64,000 bases of DNA from Bacteroidales bacterium (GTDB lineage: Bacteria; Bacteroidota; Bacteroidia; Bacteroidales; Muribaculaceae), in contig QAMW01000019.1 of NCBI GenBank assembly GCA_003150235.1, positions 1 through 64,000 on the forward strand, read 5' to 3'. Position numbers and translations under genes: made by a program. The notes beneath the pieces were generated by a model that made no database searches, was not told where the DNA came from, and was given only the letters and a program-made list of their open reading frames with translations. The first letter of the stretch is position 1. Each line of letters begins with the position of its first letter. Below are positions 52,989 to 62,730 of the stretch, in pieces.

Positions 52989-54482
52989 ATGGCATTCCCG
53001 ATCCTTACAGCTCAAGAGGCAGCCGACATCATCAAAAACGGTGACAATCTCGGCATCTCTGGATTTACCGCTGCCGGTACTCCGAAAGTAGTAACCGAGG
53101 CTTTGGCTCAAAAAGCAGAAAAAGAGCATGCCGAAGGCAGGCCTTTTAAAGTGAATATATTTTCAGGTGCTTCGACCAACGACCATATTGACGGAGCACT
53201 TGCCCGTGCCAACGCCATTGACAAGCGCACCCCGTATCAGAGTTCACCCGATCTCCGCAAACGCATCAACGCCCATGAGGCAAACTATTTTGACCTCCAT
53301 CTTTCTGAGCTTGCCCAGAAGCTGCGTTACGGGACATTCGGTGACATTGACGTGGCAATAATCGAGGCTGCCCGTGTTAGCGACAACGGAGAGATATTGC
53401 TCGGCACCGGTGTAGGCATGAGCCCGACAGTCGCCAAGATGGCAAAAAAAATCATCATCGAGCTTAATGAAGCAATTCCGGAGTCGGTAGAAGGGCTTCA
53501 TGACCTGTATCTCCCCCTGGATCCCCCTTACCGCCGCGAGATACCCATCTACAAACCGAGCGACCGTATCGGCGAAACCCTGCTTAAAGTCGACCCGTCA
53601 AAAATCGTCGGAATTGTCCGCACCAATAGCAAAGACGGCGTTCACGGATTCTCCCCGCTTGATTCCGTAACCGAACAGATAGGCGCCAATGTGTGCAATT
53701 TCCTCATCAACGAATTGCGTCGCGGCGCTATCCCCTCTACATTCCTGCCGCTTCAGAGCGGAGTGGGAAATGTGGCAAACGCAGTATTGTTCGGGCTTGG
53801 CGACTCCCCAGAAATCCCCGCATTCGAGATGTACACCGAAGTTATCCAGGACGCAGTGGTTGACCTGATGGAACATGGGAAATGTAAATTCGCATCAACC
53901 TGCTCGATGACATTCTCCGATGCAAAAATGGATGAAGTATTCAGCAACATAGATTTCTTCCGTGACAAAATACTAATACGCCCCGGAGAAATCTCCAACA
54001 GCCCGGAAATCGTTCGCCGACTCGGTGTGATTACAATGAACACCGCTCTCGAGGCTGACATATTCGGCAATATCAACTCGACCCACGTCACCGGCACGAA
54101 GATGATGAACGGCATCGGCGGTTCCGGCGATTTCACCCGCAACGCCTACATCTCAATATTCAGCTGCCCGTCGGTGGCAAAAGGCGGTCTCATCTCAACA
54201 ATCGTGCCGATGGTGTCGCACCTCGACCACAGCGAACACTCTGTCGATGTGCTCATAACCGATCAAGGCATCGCCGACCTCCGAGGCAAGTCGCCTATCC
54301 AAAAGGCACAGACAGTCATTGAAAACTGTGTCAATCCCGAATATAAGGAACTTCTTTGGGATTACCTGCGCATGACGAAGGGAGGTCACACACCCCACTC
54401 GCTCAATGCCGCGCTCGCTTTCCATACCACATTTGCTGCCGAAGGTGATATGAGAAAGACCGATTGGGCAAAATTTGCATAA
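52989..54482 (+). CDS. Succinate/acetate CoA-transferase family protein
   Basis: A 497-residue class I CoA-transferase of the acetyl-CoA hydrolase/transferase family. It opens LTAQEAADIIKNGDNLGISGF. The catalytic glutamate is in FEMYTEVIQDA (about 278-288), preceded by QSGVGNVANAVLFGL. A C-terminal GIGGSGDFTRNAYISIFSCPS segment and TDQGIADLRGKSP are conserved. The overall form is that of succinyl-CoA:acetate/propionyl-CoA:succinate transferases, which Bacteroidales use in succinate-propionate metabolism. The exact CoA donor is inferred. Monocistronic with a strong promoter and terminator. Confidence 0.88.
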   Translation: MAFPILTAQEAADIIKNGDNLGISGFTAAGTPKVVTEALAQKAEKEHAEGRPFKVNIFSGASTNDHIDGALARANAIDKRTPYQSSPDLRKRINAHEANYFDLHLSELAQKLRYGTFGDIDVAIIEAARVSDNGEILLGTGVGMSPTVAKMAKKIIIELNEAIPESVEGLHDLYLPLDPPYRREIPIYKPSDRIGETLLKVDPSKIVGIVRTNSKDGVHGFSPLDSVTEQIGANVCNFLINELRRGAIPSTFLPLQSGVGNVANAVLFGLGDSPEIPAFEMYTEVIQDAVVDLMEHGKCKFASTCSMTFSDAKMDEVFSNIDFFRDKILIRPGEISNSPEIVRRLGVITMNTALEADIFGNINSTHVTGTKMMNGIGGSGDFTRNAYISIFSCPSVAKGGLISTIVPMVSHLDHSEHSVDVLITDQGIADLRGKSPIQKAQTVIENCVNPEYKELLWDYLRMTKGGHTPHSLNAALAFHTTFAAEGDMRKTDWAKFA

Positions 54483-54503
54483 TCGACTGATTAATAATAC
54501 TGT

Positions 54504-54549
54504 AATTGCGACGAAAAGGCATCTGTCATTTCGCCGCAATTATTTTTTA
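54504..54549 (+). terminator. Terminator of the CoA-transferase gene
   Basis: Arms 54504-54516 and 54529-54541 pair over 13 positions with one A-C mismatch and a 12-nt loop, followed by ATTTTTT. Confidence 0.85.
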
Positions 54550-54559
54550 TAGCCAAACT

Positions 54560-54590
54560 CTTGACAAGCGGGCTTTTATGTTGTAAATTT
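54560..54590 (+). promoter_or_regulatory. Promoter of ftsX
   Basis: TTG (54560-54562) and TAAATTTG (54583-54590) are 20 bp apart. Start near 54595, about 35 bases before the ATG at 54630. Confidence 0.72.
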
Positions 54591-54629
54591 GCACGCCATT
54601 AGGTAACTATCGCCTCATTGACACCATAT

Positions 54630-55502
54630 ATGGAGAAAAAAGGTAAAAAAGGCATATCCACATTTTCCGCACAGATAACATCGACCGTAAGCGTCGCCCT
54701 GGTGCTCCTGTTGCTCGGCATAATCTCGATGCTCGGCATTGCCGCCCGGTCAATCACGACGGAGATACGCGAAAACATGGGATTCAGTGTGATTTTTTCC
54801 GACACGGCAACTGTCAACAATGTAAATTCGCTCAAAAAGCATTTCTCGACATCGCCGGGTGTGTCAGGAATCATATATTTCTCCCCGGAAGACGCCCTCC
54901 AAAAATGGCAGGAAGAAACGGGGGAAGACCTCGTCAAGGTATTAGGCATCAATCCGCTTCCGGGCGAACTGGAGGTAAAGGTAAAAGCGCGTTATGCTTC
55001 GACCGACTCCATCAACAGCATGATTGCACCCTTGAAAAAGCTGCCCTATGTAAGTGAAATAAGCGTACACTCCGACATGGTTGACTCTATAAACCACAAC
55101 ATAAAGTCGATCGCGCTCATTTTGACTATCGTGGCAGCAGCATTGTTGTTTATCTCTTTTGCGCTGATTAACAATACGGTAAGGCTCACGGTATATTCAC
55201 GGCGCTTCCTCATTCATACAATGAAACTCGTAGGCGCGACCGGAGGATTTATACGCCGGCCTATAATCAACAGCAACATGCTGAGTGGTCTTGTGGCGGC
55301 AATAATCGCCGACCTCCTGCTTGCCGGCGCACTATTTTACCTTCATTCCGCCGACAAGGTGATAGCAGCCGCCCTGCCATGGGAAGAAGCGGCGTGGGTA
55401 TTTGCCGGGATAATAGTGATAGGCATAGCTATCTGTAGCATCGCCTCCCTATTTGCAACAAACAAATATCTCCGTTCCGACTATGACGACATGTTTAAAT
55501 AA
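54630..55502 (+). CDS. ftsX: FtsX-type cell-division permease subunit
   Basis: A protein of about 290 residues. It has one N-terminal transmembrane helix (about 18-42), a periplasmic ECD (about 45-165; GFSVIFSDTA, GIIYFSPEDALQKW) and three C-terminal helices with the FtsX motif LIHTMKLVGATGGFIRRP (about 198-215). With FtsE it activates peptidoglycan hydrolases at the septum, a natural partner of the M23 protein at 40.4 kb (inference). FtsE is not in the window. A TTG at 54618 is an alternative start. Confidence 0.9.
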   Translation: MEKKGKKGISTFSAQITSTVSVALVLLLLGIISMLGIAARSITTEIRENMGFSVIFSDTATVNNVNSLKKHFSTSPGVSGIIYFSPEDALQKWQEETGEDLVKVLGINPLPGELEVKVKARYASTDSINSMIAPLKKLPYVSEISVHSDMVDSINHNIKSIALILTIVAAALLFISFALINNTVRLTVYSRRFLIHTMKLVGATGGFIRRPIINSNMLSGLVAAIIADLLLAGALFYLHSADKVIAAALPWEEAAWVFAGIIVIGIAICSIASLFATNKYLRSDYDDMFK

Positions 55503-55525
55503 CCGAAATTTTATCATACACAAAT

Positions 55526-55807
55526 ATGGCACCAAACAATAATGCACGTACCGACAAAAATGCCGGGGACATAATTGAGACAGAGCCGCGCAGCCGCTTC
55601 GCCCTGACCAAAATCAACTTTATACTGATGGCGATCGCCGGGCTTACGATACTCATCGGTTTTCTGCTTATGCTCGGAGGCAGCAGCACCACGGAGGCAT
55701 TTAACCCCGACATATTCTCTACCCGGCGTATTGTCGTAGGACCTACAATCGCTTTTCTCGGGTTCATATTCATGGGCGCCGCTATCGTATATCGCCCGCG
55801 CAAATAA
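55526..55807 (+). CDS. DUF3098 small membrane protein
   Basis: A 93-residue protein with a charged N-terminal ~28 residues and two transmembrane helices (about 33-52, 70-88). I recognise it as DUF3098, a Bacteroidetes family without known function that regularly stands between ftsX and uppP. Gaps of 23 and 37 bases to its neighbours suggest one transcript with them. Confidence 0.8.
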   Translation: MAPNNNARTDKNAGDIIETEPRSRFALTKINFILMAIAGLTILIGFLLMLGGSSTTEAFNPDIFSTRRIVVGPTIAFLGFIFMGAAIVYRPRK

Positions 55808-55844
55808 CAATATCTAATTAATCTACAATCGAATTATTTACATC

Positions 55845-56675
55845 ATGGACTGGATTGACGCCCTTATTCTCGGCATAATTCAAGGTTTGTCGGAATATCT
55901 TCCGATAAGCAGCAGCGGACATCTTGAAATTTTCAAGCAGATACTCGGTGTACAGCTTGACCCCGACGCTTCACTCGAATTCAGCATAATGCTTCATGTG
56001 GCTACAGTGCTCAGCACAATCGTGATACTCTGGCATGAATTTTACCCGCTTCTCGTGTCATTTTTCACAATAAAGCGCGATAACCGATTCTATACCGTGT
56101 GCAAGATTTTGCTTTCTTGTATTCCCGTCGCCATCGTAGGCGTATTTTTCCAGAAAAATGTAGAGGAATTTTTTGAAGGCAACCTTACCGTTGTCGGTGT
56201 GTGCCTCATAATCACTGCCGCGCTGCTGTGCTTTGCCTATTTCAGCCGTACTCGCGCAGCAATCATGAACCCCAATCGTCCGCAGGGTCGCGATATCTCA
56301 TGGCTCGACGCCTTCATAATCGGTTGTGCCCAGGCTGTTGCGGTACTCCCCGGTCTGTCACGCTCAGGCACAACTATCGCCACCGGTATAATACTTGGCG
56401 ACAACCGCGAGAAAGTGGCGCAGTTCTCATTCCTCATGGTCATTATCCCCATCCTCGGCAAGGGGCTGCTCGACCTTAAAGACATGCTGTTTCCCGATGA
56501 AGTCGCCGCAGCCGCTCCTGCCGTCGGCACCCTGCCGCTTGTCATCGGATTCCTTGCTTCCTTTATCGTAGGCTGCATTGCCTGCAAATGGATGCTCAAC
56601 ATCGTGAAGCAAGGCAAGCTCGTATGGTTTGCCGTTTACTGCGTCCTCGCAGGTATCCTCTGTCTTGTATGGTAA
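55845..56675 (+). CDS. uppP: Undecaprenyl-diphosphate phosphatase (BacA/UppP)
   Basis: A 276-residue inner-membrane enzyme that recycles the lipid carrier for peptidoglycan and other envelope glycans. Catalytic motifs are QGLSEYLPISSSGHL (about 15-29) and LPGLSRSGTTIATGI (about 166-180). About eight hydrophobic helices, standard length. It belongs to the ftsX-DUF3098-uppP-truB-queA run, an order shared by many Bacteroidetes. Confidence 0.95.
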   Translation: MDWIDALILGIIQGLSEYLPISSSGHLEIFKQILGVQLDPDASLEFSIMLHVATVLSTIVILWHEFYPLLVSFFTIKRDNRFYTVCKILLSCIPVAIVGVFFQKNVEEFFEGNLTVVGVCLIITAALLCFAYFSRTRAAIMNPNRPQGRDISWLDAFIIGCAQAVAVLPGLSRSGTTIATGIILGDNREKVAQFSFLMVIIPILGKGLLDLKDMLFPDEVAAAAPAVGTLPLVIGFLASFIVGCIACKWMLNIVKQGKLVWFAVYCVLAGILCLVW

Positions 56676-56685
56676 ACCACGGGAA

Positions 56686-57408
56686 ATGAATTTTATTGAC
56701 GGAGAAATATTATATATCGACAAACCGCTCGGATGGACCTCGTTCGATGCAGTGAAGCGCATCAGGGGTGCACTGTTGCGACGCATGAAAATCAAAAAGC
56801 TCAAGGTAGGTCATGCGGGAACGCTCGACCCTCTTGCCTCGGGGGTTATGATGATATGCACAGGTAAGGCGACAAAGCAGATTGACTCCCTGCAGACTCA
56901 TGTCAAGGAGTATGTGGCGACTATCGCACTTGGAGCAACCACACCTTCTTTTGACCTTGAGACCGAGATTGATGCCACTTATCCTACCGGTCATATCACA
57001 AAAGAGCTGGTCGAAGAGACCCTGAAAAAATTTACCGGTCCTATCTCTCAGATACCCCCCTCATTCTCAGCGTGTAAAGTCGACGGAGTGCGAGCCTACG
57101 AACATGCCAGGAAAGGCAAAGAAGTCGTAATAAAGCCGAAACTACTGGTAATCGATACCATCGAACTGCTCGACTTCTCGCAGGAAAGCATCACTATCAG
57201 GGTCGTGTGCAGCAAAGGCACATATATCCGCGCCCTTGCCCGCGACATCGGCAATGCCCTCGGCTCGGGAGGTCACCTGACATCACTGCGGCGTACACGC
57301 GTCGGCGACATTCATGTCAACGACTGCCTGTCGGTTGACAATGCGATAAAACTCATCGGAGAGACACCGATAGAAATGCCGGAAGAGACTGATAGCAACC
57401 ATAACTGA
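56686..57408 (+). CDS. truB: tRNA pseudouridine(55) synthase
   Basis: A 240-residue enzyme that makes pseudouridine 55 in the T-loop. It has [18 protein letters not shown] (about 9-26), the catalytic aspartate in [14 protein letters not shown] (about 44-57), [21 protein letters not shown] and [15 protein letters not shown] longer frame begins inside uppP (56629), but ATG 56686 matches the family and leaves a 10-base gap. No PUA extension is seen, as in the short TruB type. Confidence 0.95.
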   Translation: MNFIDGEILYIDKPLGWTSFDAVKRIRGALLRRMKIKKLKVGHAGTLDPLASGVMMICTGKATKQIDSLQTHVKEYVATIALGATTPSFDLETEIDATYPTGHITKELVEETLKKFTGPISQIPPSFSACKVDGVRAYEHARKGKEVVIKPKLLVIDTIELLDFSQESITIRVVCSKGTYIRALARDIGNALGSGGHLTSLRRTRVGDIHVNDCLSVDNAIKLIGETPIEMPEETDSNHN

Positions 57409-57436
57409 CTATAACAACATTACCGTATATACGTTT

Positions 57437-58489
57437 ATGAAACTTTCACAATTTAAATTCAAACTTCCCGAAGAGCTGATCGCGACCGAGCCTTGCCCCG
57501 TGCGCGACGAGTCACGCCTCATGGTGGTGCATCGCTCTACAGGCGAGATTGAACATCGCCAGTTCAAGGAAATAATCAACTACTTTGACGAAGGTGACAT
57601 GTTCATCTTCAACGACACAAAAGTATTTCCCGCGCTTCTCTACGGCAATAAGGAAAAGACCGGCGCAAAGATAGAGGTATTTCTGCTGCGCGAACTAAAC
57701 GAAGAAAACAAATTGTGGGATGTGCTTGTGGAGCCTGCTCGTAAAATACGTATCGGCAACAAGCTTTATTTCGGCGACGACGAGTCGATGGTAGCGGAAG
57801 TCATCGACAACACTACCTCGCGCGGCAGAACACTCCGCTTCCTCTACGACGGAAGCCACGAAGAGTTTAAAGACGCGCTTTACAAGCTCGGGCAGACACC
57901 GCTGCCACCCTATATAAAGCGCGAGCCTGTGCCGGAGGATGCGGAGCGTTACCAGTGTATCTTTGCCCAGAAGGAAGGCGCGGTGGTGGCTCCGTCGGCA
58001 GGTATGCACTTCAGCCGCGAATTGCTCAAGCGCATGGAAATCAAAGGCATCGAATCGGGATTCCTGACCGTACATTCAGGTCTCGGCAACTACCGTGAAA
58101 TTGATGTGGAAGACCTCACCAAACATCGCATGGACTCCGAGGAAATGGAAGTGAGCGAGGCTTTGGTAGAGCGTGTCAACGCGACAAAAGATGCAGGCAA
58201 GCAGGTATGTGCTGTCGGTACCTCCGTGCTTCGCGGCATCGAAAGCGCGGTAAGCATGGGAGGCCACATGAAGACCTTCTCCGGCTGGACCAACAAATTC
58301 ATCTTCCCCCCCTACGATTTCACTGTCGCAACGGCAATGGTGAGCGGTTTCCACATGCCCTACTCGACCATGCTTATGATGGTAGCCGCATTCGGAGGCT
58401 ACGACCTCATAATGAAGGCATACGAAGTCGCTGTAAAAGAGAAATACCGTTTCGGTGCCTACGGTGACGCAATGCTCATCATCGACTAA
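57437..58489 (+). CDS. queA: S-adenosylmethionine:tRNA ribosyltransferase-isomerase
   Basis: A 350-residue enzyme that transfers the ribosyl part of SAM to preQ1-tRNA in queuosine synthesis. It has [48 protein letters not shown], the signature VAPSAGMHF (about 189-197), [12 protein letters not shown] and a C-terminal YGDAMLI. Length canonical. Its last four bases overlap the converging yigZ gene. Confidence 0.96.
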   Translation: MKLSQFKFKLPEELIATEPCPVRDESRLMVVHRSTGEIEHRQFKEIINYFDEGDMFIFNDTKVFPALLYGNKEKTGAKIEVFLLRELNEENKLWDVLVEPARKIRIGNKLYFGDDESMVAEVIDNTTSRGRTLRFLYDGSHEEFKDALYKLGQTPLPPYIKREPVPEDAERYQCIFAQKEGAVVAPSAGMHFSRELLKRMEIKGIESGFLTVHSGLGNYREIDVEDLTKHRMDSEEMEVSEALVERVNATKDAGKQVCAVGTSVLRGIESAVSMGGHMKTFSGWTNKFIFPPYDFTVATAMVSGFHMPYSTMLMMVAAFGGYDLIMKAYEVAVKEKYRFGAYGDAMLIID

Positions 58490-59082
58490 TCGCAGAGACT
58501 TACACCGTCGATATCACATAGACGCGCTGTCATTGCCCCGGCAAGGTCAGCGCGTATTTTTATAGTCATCGCGCAGGCATTGTCAAAAGTCTGGCTCACG
58601 ATTCTCACCTCTGGGTCTTTGACCGCCTTCATCACATCGTTCATGGCAAGATAAGGAAACGTGAAATCAATTACCCTCTGCTCGTGACATTCGATAATAG
58701 TGCCTGCCGTAATCGCCTCGCGCGCCGCCTCGCGGTAAGCCACGATCAAGCCGCTCGTGCCAAGCTTTATGCCTCCGAAATAACGCACCACCACTATTAC
58801 TATATTGGTGAGGTTAAATGAGTTTATTTGCCCCAGAATAGGCTTACCGGCGGTTCCCGAGGGCTCCCCGTTGTCGTTGGACTGAAATTCTGTGCGCGCA
58901 GCCCCGAGCATGTATGCCCAGCACACATGACGCGCGTCATGATACTTTTTCTGATAAGAAGCAATCACCTCCTTGGCGGCAGCGACAGTGTCGACCGGCA
59001 CGGCAAAAGCGAGAAATTTACTCATCTTCTCCTTGTACCATCCCTCCGCAGGAGCCTCAAGCGTATAAAAAGTATCACCCAT
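58486..59082 (-). CDS. yigZ: YigZ/IMPACT family protein
   Basis: A protein of about 198 residues. The N-terminal UPF0029/Impact domain has [23 protein letters not shown] (about 48-59), [15 protein letters not shown] (about 67-81) and [28 protein letters not shown]. The C-terminal domain is ferredoxin-like (about 135-198). Function in bacteria is unclear; eukaryotic IMPACT binds translation factors. The frame opens at 59124, but TACCTTTG (59107-59100) is a -7 box downstream of that codon, so ATG 59082 is preferred. Tail-to-tail overlap with queA. Confidence 0.88.
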   Translation of the reverse strand: MGDTFYTLEAPAEGWYKEKMSKFLAFAVPVDTVAAAKEVIASYQKKYHDARHVCWAYMLGAARTEFQSNDNGEPSGTAGKPILGQINSFNLTNIVIVVVRYFGGIKLGTSGLIVAYREAAREAITAGTIIECHEQRVIDFTFPYLAMNDVMKAVKDPEVRIVSQTFDNACAMTIKIRADLAGAMTARLCDIDGVSLCD

Positions 59083-59155
59083 AATCCTTTTGTTTTCCAC
59101 AAAGGTAAGGATTATGGGTGACAATCTGAAATACTATTTTATCCTATGTGTCCTA

Positions 59156-60295
59156 TCAGTAGGAGTGACTGTCGTTTTCCATCTCTTTAGGGGTAAACTG
59201 TCCACGGTCCATCTTGTACCACACATACGCGATATAGCCGACCACGACAGGTATCAATATCGACACGAAGCTCATCACCTTCAGGGTGAAATAGGTCGAA
59301 GAACTGTTCTGGATGGTTAATGAGCTTGACGGGTCGGTAAGCGACGGATAATAGGGAGTGTCATTATAGCCGGCGACAAAGAATAGCGCAAGCACTACAA
59401 GCACCGTGCCTATACCCGACCACCATATACCCTTGGTGTAGTGCTCCGACACACTTGAACGGAACACGGCATAAAGCACCATCACCACACCCACAAGGAA
59501 GATGACAAGACACCACCACATCTCTATGAAGTTGACAAGATAGCGGTTGGGCTCAAGCAGGAAGCTGTGAGGTCCTGTGGTGCGGTAGCCGTCAGTCATC
59601 AGGAGCATTCCCACGAAAATGAGGAAGAACACCACGAAGATGACACCGTTGACAAGCACACGCCGCTTGTTGAGATTGAAGAAATGCTCGTCGTCGCCCA
59701 CATTGTTCATGAAATAAAGCGCTGCCTGCATCCGCGCAAGAAATACCACGGCAATTCCGAGAATCCAGTTTTTCCAGCAGAATATCGCCTCAAATCCGTG
59801 AGTGGGCGCCCATTGTGATATCACAGGCGCACCGGCGTCAAGTATGTTACCCATCCTTACGCTAAACTCGGCACCGAAGAAAAACATCGATACGGCAACA
59901 CCGAGCAAGAAACAGCCAAGCACACCGTTGATCATCAACAGCCAGTCGTAGAAGGAGGTGCCATATAGGTTGCCCGCCTTGCGGCGATACTGGAAGCTCA
60001 CTGCCTGCCCCACGAAGGTAAATAATATGAGCATCCATAACCAGTAGGCACCTCCGAAACTTGTACTGTAAAACAGAGGGAATGACGCGAAAAACGCGCC
60101 GCCAAACACAACAAGAGTCGTGAAGGTCAATTCCCATTTCTTGCCTATCGAATTAATAATAAGATTGCGTTCCAGCGGATTGCGTGTGCAGAGTATCATC
60201 GATTGACCGCCCTGGACAAACAGGAGGAACACAAGCAGTGCGCCCAATACCGAGATGAGCAGCCACCAGTATATCTGTAAATGTTCAAGTGCCAT
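59156..60295 (-). CDS. cydB: Cytochrome bd ubiquinol oxidase subunit II
   Basis: A 379-residue integral membrane protein with about eight to nine helices. It opens with an early YWWLLISVLGALLVFLLFVQGGQSM segment split over helix 1 and has a FFGAEFSVRMGN loop and a THGFEAIFCWKNWILGIAVVF segment conserved in CydB. With CydA it forms the high-affinity quinol oxidase that lets Bacteroidales cope with low oxygen. It follows cydA by 5 bases. Confidence 0.94.
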   Translation of the reverse strand: MALEHLQIYWWLLISVLGALLVFLLFVQGGQSMILCTRNPLERNLIINSIGKKWELTFTTLVVFGGAFFASFPLFYSTSFGGAYWLWMLILFTFVGQAVSFQYRRKAGNLYGTSFYDWLLMINGVLGCFLLGVAVSMFFFGAEFSVRMGNILDAGAPVISQWAPTHGFEAIFCWKNWILGIAVVFLARMQAALYFMNNVGDDEHFFNLNKRRVLVNGVIFVVFFLIFVGMLLMTDGYRTTGPHSFLLEPNRYLVNFIEMWWCLVIFLVGVVMVLYAVFRSSVSEHYTKGIWWSGIGTVLVVLALFFVAGYNDTPYYPSLTDPSSSLTIQNSSSTYFTLKVMSFVSILIPVVVGYIAYVWYKMDRGQFTPKEMENDSHSY

Positions 60296-60300
60296 AACTG

Positions 60301-61872
60301 TTATTCTTTAGATATTGTTGATAAATCCTCCTTTGAGTGCTTGCGTATCTGAGTAAGCATGATGCTGATTTCCGCTGCAAGAAGTATTGTAAATACAGCC
60401 GCAAACATCCAGAAGGTCACAATCACCGATGATTCGCTGATGTGGCTGATGGCGGCACGTGTCGGCATAAGGTTCTGAATCACCCAGGGCTGACGGCCTA
60501 CCTCGGCGGTAATCCATCCGCTCTGCGAGCAGACCCATACCACGACAATCGACAGCATTCCTATCCAGTTGACCACCTTATTCTTTAGCCATGAGGGTTT
60601 CTTATAGGCGGCGAAAAGGGCAATAGCGAAGAAAAGGAGGAGATATCCGCCGGCAATGACCATGATGCGGAACGCGTAGAAAGTCATCGCCACGGGAGGT
60701 ATCGCCTCGTTTGCCGAGTCAAAGTAACCGTAGCCGAAATATTCATATTTTGAACGCAGCTCCTTTTCAGCTTCTGCCATGGCGGCATTATCGCCTGCAG
60801 CCATCGCCTTATCGTAAGCGCGGAGAGCTTCGTGAGCCTCCTTGCCTATCGCGATGCGCTCGTTGTAACCGACTGTCTTCACTGTGTCTCCCGCCTCATT
60901 GATTTCAATGCCGTTGATAAGGTCGTTGATACCGGGTACAAACGCATGGGGGTCATGCGTGGCGAGGAACGACAGTCCGTAAGGTATACTTATATGAAAT
61001 AGATACGGATCTTCATTGTTGTCAACATTTTTTGAAGGATTGAGCAATCCCACAGCCACAAGCTCCTGACCGCGGCTACCGTCATAAAGACCTTCCATTG
61101 CAGCAAGCTTCATGGGCTGATGTTTTGCCACATTGACAGCCGACATGTCGCCGGTGGCGAGTGTGATGAGGATACCTGCACCGCCTACCCAGCCGGCAAT
61201 CTTGATAGAGTCCATCGCCATCTCTACATTACGCTTTTTGAGCAGGAACCAGCAGCTGACGCCGATTACAAATACTCCGGCAACCACCCATGCGCTCGAA
61301 ACTGTGTGGGTAAATTTGGCTACAGCCGTATCGGAGAACACCAACGCCCAGAAATCATCCATCACATTTCTCATCTGTGCCGGGTCAAACTCCATGCCTG
61401 CGGGCTGCTGCATCCACGCGTTAGCAATCAGAATCCACATCGCCGACAACGCGGTACCGATAGCGGTAAGCCATGTAGCGGTTAGATGAAATGCGGGACT
61501 GACCCTCTTCCATCCGAAAAACATCACGGCGATAAATGTCGACTCCATGAAAAACGCCACAATCCCCTCTATGGCAAGTGGTGCGCCGAATATGTCGCCG
61601 ACAAACCAGCTGTAATTTGACCAGTTTGTTCCGAACTCAAATTCCAGGATAATTCCGGTAGCCACTCCAATCGCGAAGTTGATACCGAAGAGCAACATCC
61701 AGAATTTTGTCATTGCAAGCCACTTGACCGCCTTTGTCTTCACGTAAATGCTCTCCATGATTGCCACGATGAGAGCCAGACCGATTGTGAGCGGGACAAA
61801 CAGCCAGTGGTACATCGCGGTAAGCGCAAATTGCCACCGCGACCAGTCTACTACACTAATTAAGTCATCCAT
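60301..61872 (-). CDS. cydA: Cytochrome bd ubiquinol oxidase subunit I
   Basis: A 523-residue catalytic subunit with nine transmembrane helices. Heme ligand histidine lies in the helix-1 segment ALTAMYHWLFVPLTIGLAL (about His22), and GWITAEVGRQPW (about 450-461) carries the GRQPW motif of the quinol site. A periplasmic Q-loop region (about 250-385) contains an inserted charged helix rich in Ala/Glu (about 345-370, AYDKAMAAGDNAAMAEAEKE). It oxidises quinol and reduces oxygen to water. Confidence 0.95.
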   Translation of the reverse strand: MDDLISVVDWSRWQFALTAMYHWLFVPLTIGLALIVAIMESIYVKTKAVKWLAMTKFWMLLFGINFAIGVATGIILEFEFGTNWSNYSWFVGDIFGAPLAIEGIVAFFMESTFIAVMFFGWKRVSPAFHLTATWLTAIGTALSAMWILIANAWMQQPAGMEFDPAQMRNVMDDFWALVFSDTAVAKFTHTVSSAWVVAGVFVIGVSCWFLLKKRNVEMAMDSIKIAGWVGGAGILITLATGDMSAVNVAKHQPMKLAAMEGLYDGSRGQELVAVGLLNPSKNVDNNEDPYLFHISIPYGLSFLATHDPHAFVPGINDLINGIEINEAGDTVKTVGYNERIAIGKEAHEALRAYDKAMAAGDNAAMAEAEKELRSKYEYFGYGYFDSANEAIPPVAMTFYAFRIMVIAGGYLLLFFAIALFAAYKKPSWLKNKVVNWIGMLSIVVVWVCSQSGWITAEVGRQPWVIQNLMPTRAAISHISESSVIVTFWMFAAVFTILLAAEISIMLTQIRKHSKEDLSTISKE

Positions 61873-61893
61873 AAGCGATTTTATTATTGTTGA

Positions 61894-62142
61894 TTATTGA
61901 TTTCTGTTATTGTCAATCAGCGCGCTTCTGACAGCCTGTGCCCGGTCAGCATCATTGTCGTAGTCACGCTTCAACAGGTGAGGGAAGAAAAACAGCCTGA
62001 AGATAAAAAACAAGATAAAAAGCTTTATTATAATCATCAGCCACAGATAGCGGCCTACGGTCATCGACCGGAAACCGTCACGATAGAAACGGTAAATCCT
62101 GACAAATATATTGCCACACGATGAGCCTTGAATTTGATCCAT
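61894..62142 (-). CDS. DUF4492 small membrane protein of the cyd operon
   Basis: A protein of about 82 residues. It has a basic amphipathic N-terminal part (FVRIYRFYRDGFRSMTVGR), one very hydrophobic helix (about 33-52, LWLMIIIKLFILFFIFRLFF) and a charged tail. It is DUF4492, found directly upstream of cydAB in Bacteroidetes and some epsilonproteobacteria; it is probably an accessory or small structural subunit of the bd oxidase (inference). The frame extends to 62187, but the -7 box at 62165-62158 makes ATG 62142 the start. 21 bases before cydA. Confidence 0.82.
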   Translation of the reverse strand: MDQIQGSSCGNIFVRIYRFYRDGFRSMTVGRYLWLMIIIKLFILFFIFRLFFFPHLLKRDYDNDADRAQAVRSALIDNNRNQ

Positions 62143-62146
62143 GATA

Positions 62147-62188
62147 TTGTTTTTACACAAAAGTAAACATACTTTTGTATAAAACAAA
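62147..62188. promoter_or_regulatory. cyd operon promoter within a perfect inverted repeat
   Basis: ACAAAAGTA (62157-62165) and TACTTTTGT (62170-62178) form a perfect 9-bp inverted repeat with a 4-bp spacer. The left half contains the minus-strand -7 box TACTTTTG (62165-62158), 19 bp after TTTG (62188-62185), driving the cyd operon. The right half contains a plus-strand -7 box of the same sequence, 20 bp after TTG (62147-62149), pointing into the repeat region. An operator for a dimeric regulator is likely. Confidence 0.7.
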
Positions 62189-62227
62189 CTATATTACTTA
62201 ATAGTTTCGTAAAAATAGTGCGTGAGA

Positions 62228-62510
62228 GGGTGCCGCAAGATAGGGGTACGCGGGTAGCCTCGATGGGGCACCCGTGGAATATAGGTCCCACCAGAACAAC
62301 ACAACCCTGAAACGGGTTACATAAATATGTGCTAATGAGATGCCTATGCAACCGACTCCGGGGTTGAGCCGAGGAGAGAGGCGCTTGAGCCACGGGTATG
62401 CCTTCGGCATTACCCGCGGTTACCAGAATGAATCCCCTTGCGGGGATTTATGGCACCATGCACCTTAAGTTAGTAGCTTTGAGTGGAAGCTTGCCCGGTA
62501 CATGAGGGCA
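62228..62510. repeat. Palindrome-rich intergenic repeat, non-coding
   Basis: A GC-rich stretch without a reading frame, built of short hairpins: GGGTGCC/GGCACCC (62228-62234, 62267-62273), AACCC/GGGTT (62303-62307, 62314-62318), CGGGTATGCC/GGCATTACCCG (62393-62416), and AATCCCC/GGGGATT (62431-62437, 62442-62448). The composition and style suggest a REP- or RAYT-type dispersed repeat, but only one copy is in this window and no transposase is near. Confidence 0.5.
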
Positions 62511-62522
62511 AAAAATCATGAT

Positions 62523-62730
62523 TTTCCCGTAGGGATAATCCATTTGTAGCCGTGGCGTTGAGCGTAGCGAAACCCACGGACAACCGGCGCTCCCATCATT
62601 GTTTCCCGACAGGGAATCCTCAGGGAGTAGAATTGACGATTCCTGACGGAAACATTTTATTTTTCAATCATTTCCGGTGGTATCGTTTCGCTCAACCACC
62701 GGCTATAGAGAGATTATCCCTAACGGGAAA
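62523..62730. mobile_element. MITE-like palindromic element, copy 3
   Basis: A 208-bp element with terminal inverted repeats TTTCCCGTAGGGATAATC (62523-62540) and GATTATCCCTAACGGGAAA (62712-62730), identical except for one inserted base. Subterminal arms GTTGAGCGTAGCGAAACCC (62557-62575) and CGTTTCGCTCAACC (62684-62697) match the copies at 26951-27152 and 27318-27516. A perfect palindrome AAAATCATGATTTT (62512-62525) abuts its left end. No coding capacity. Confidence 0.7.
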
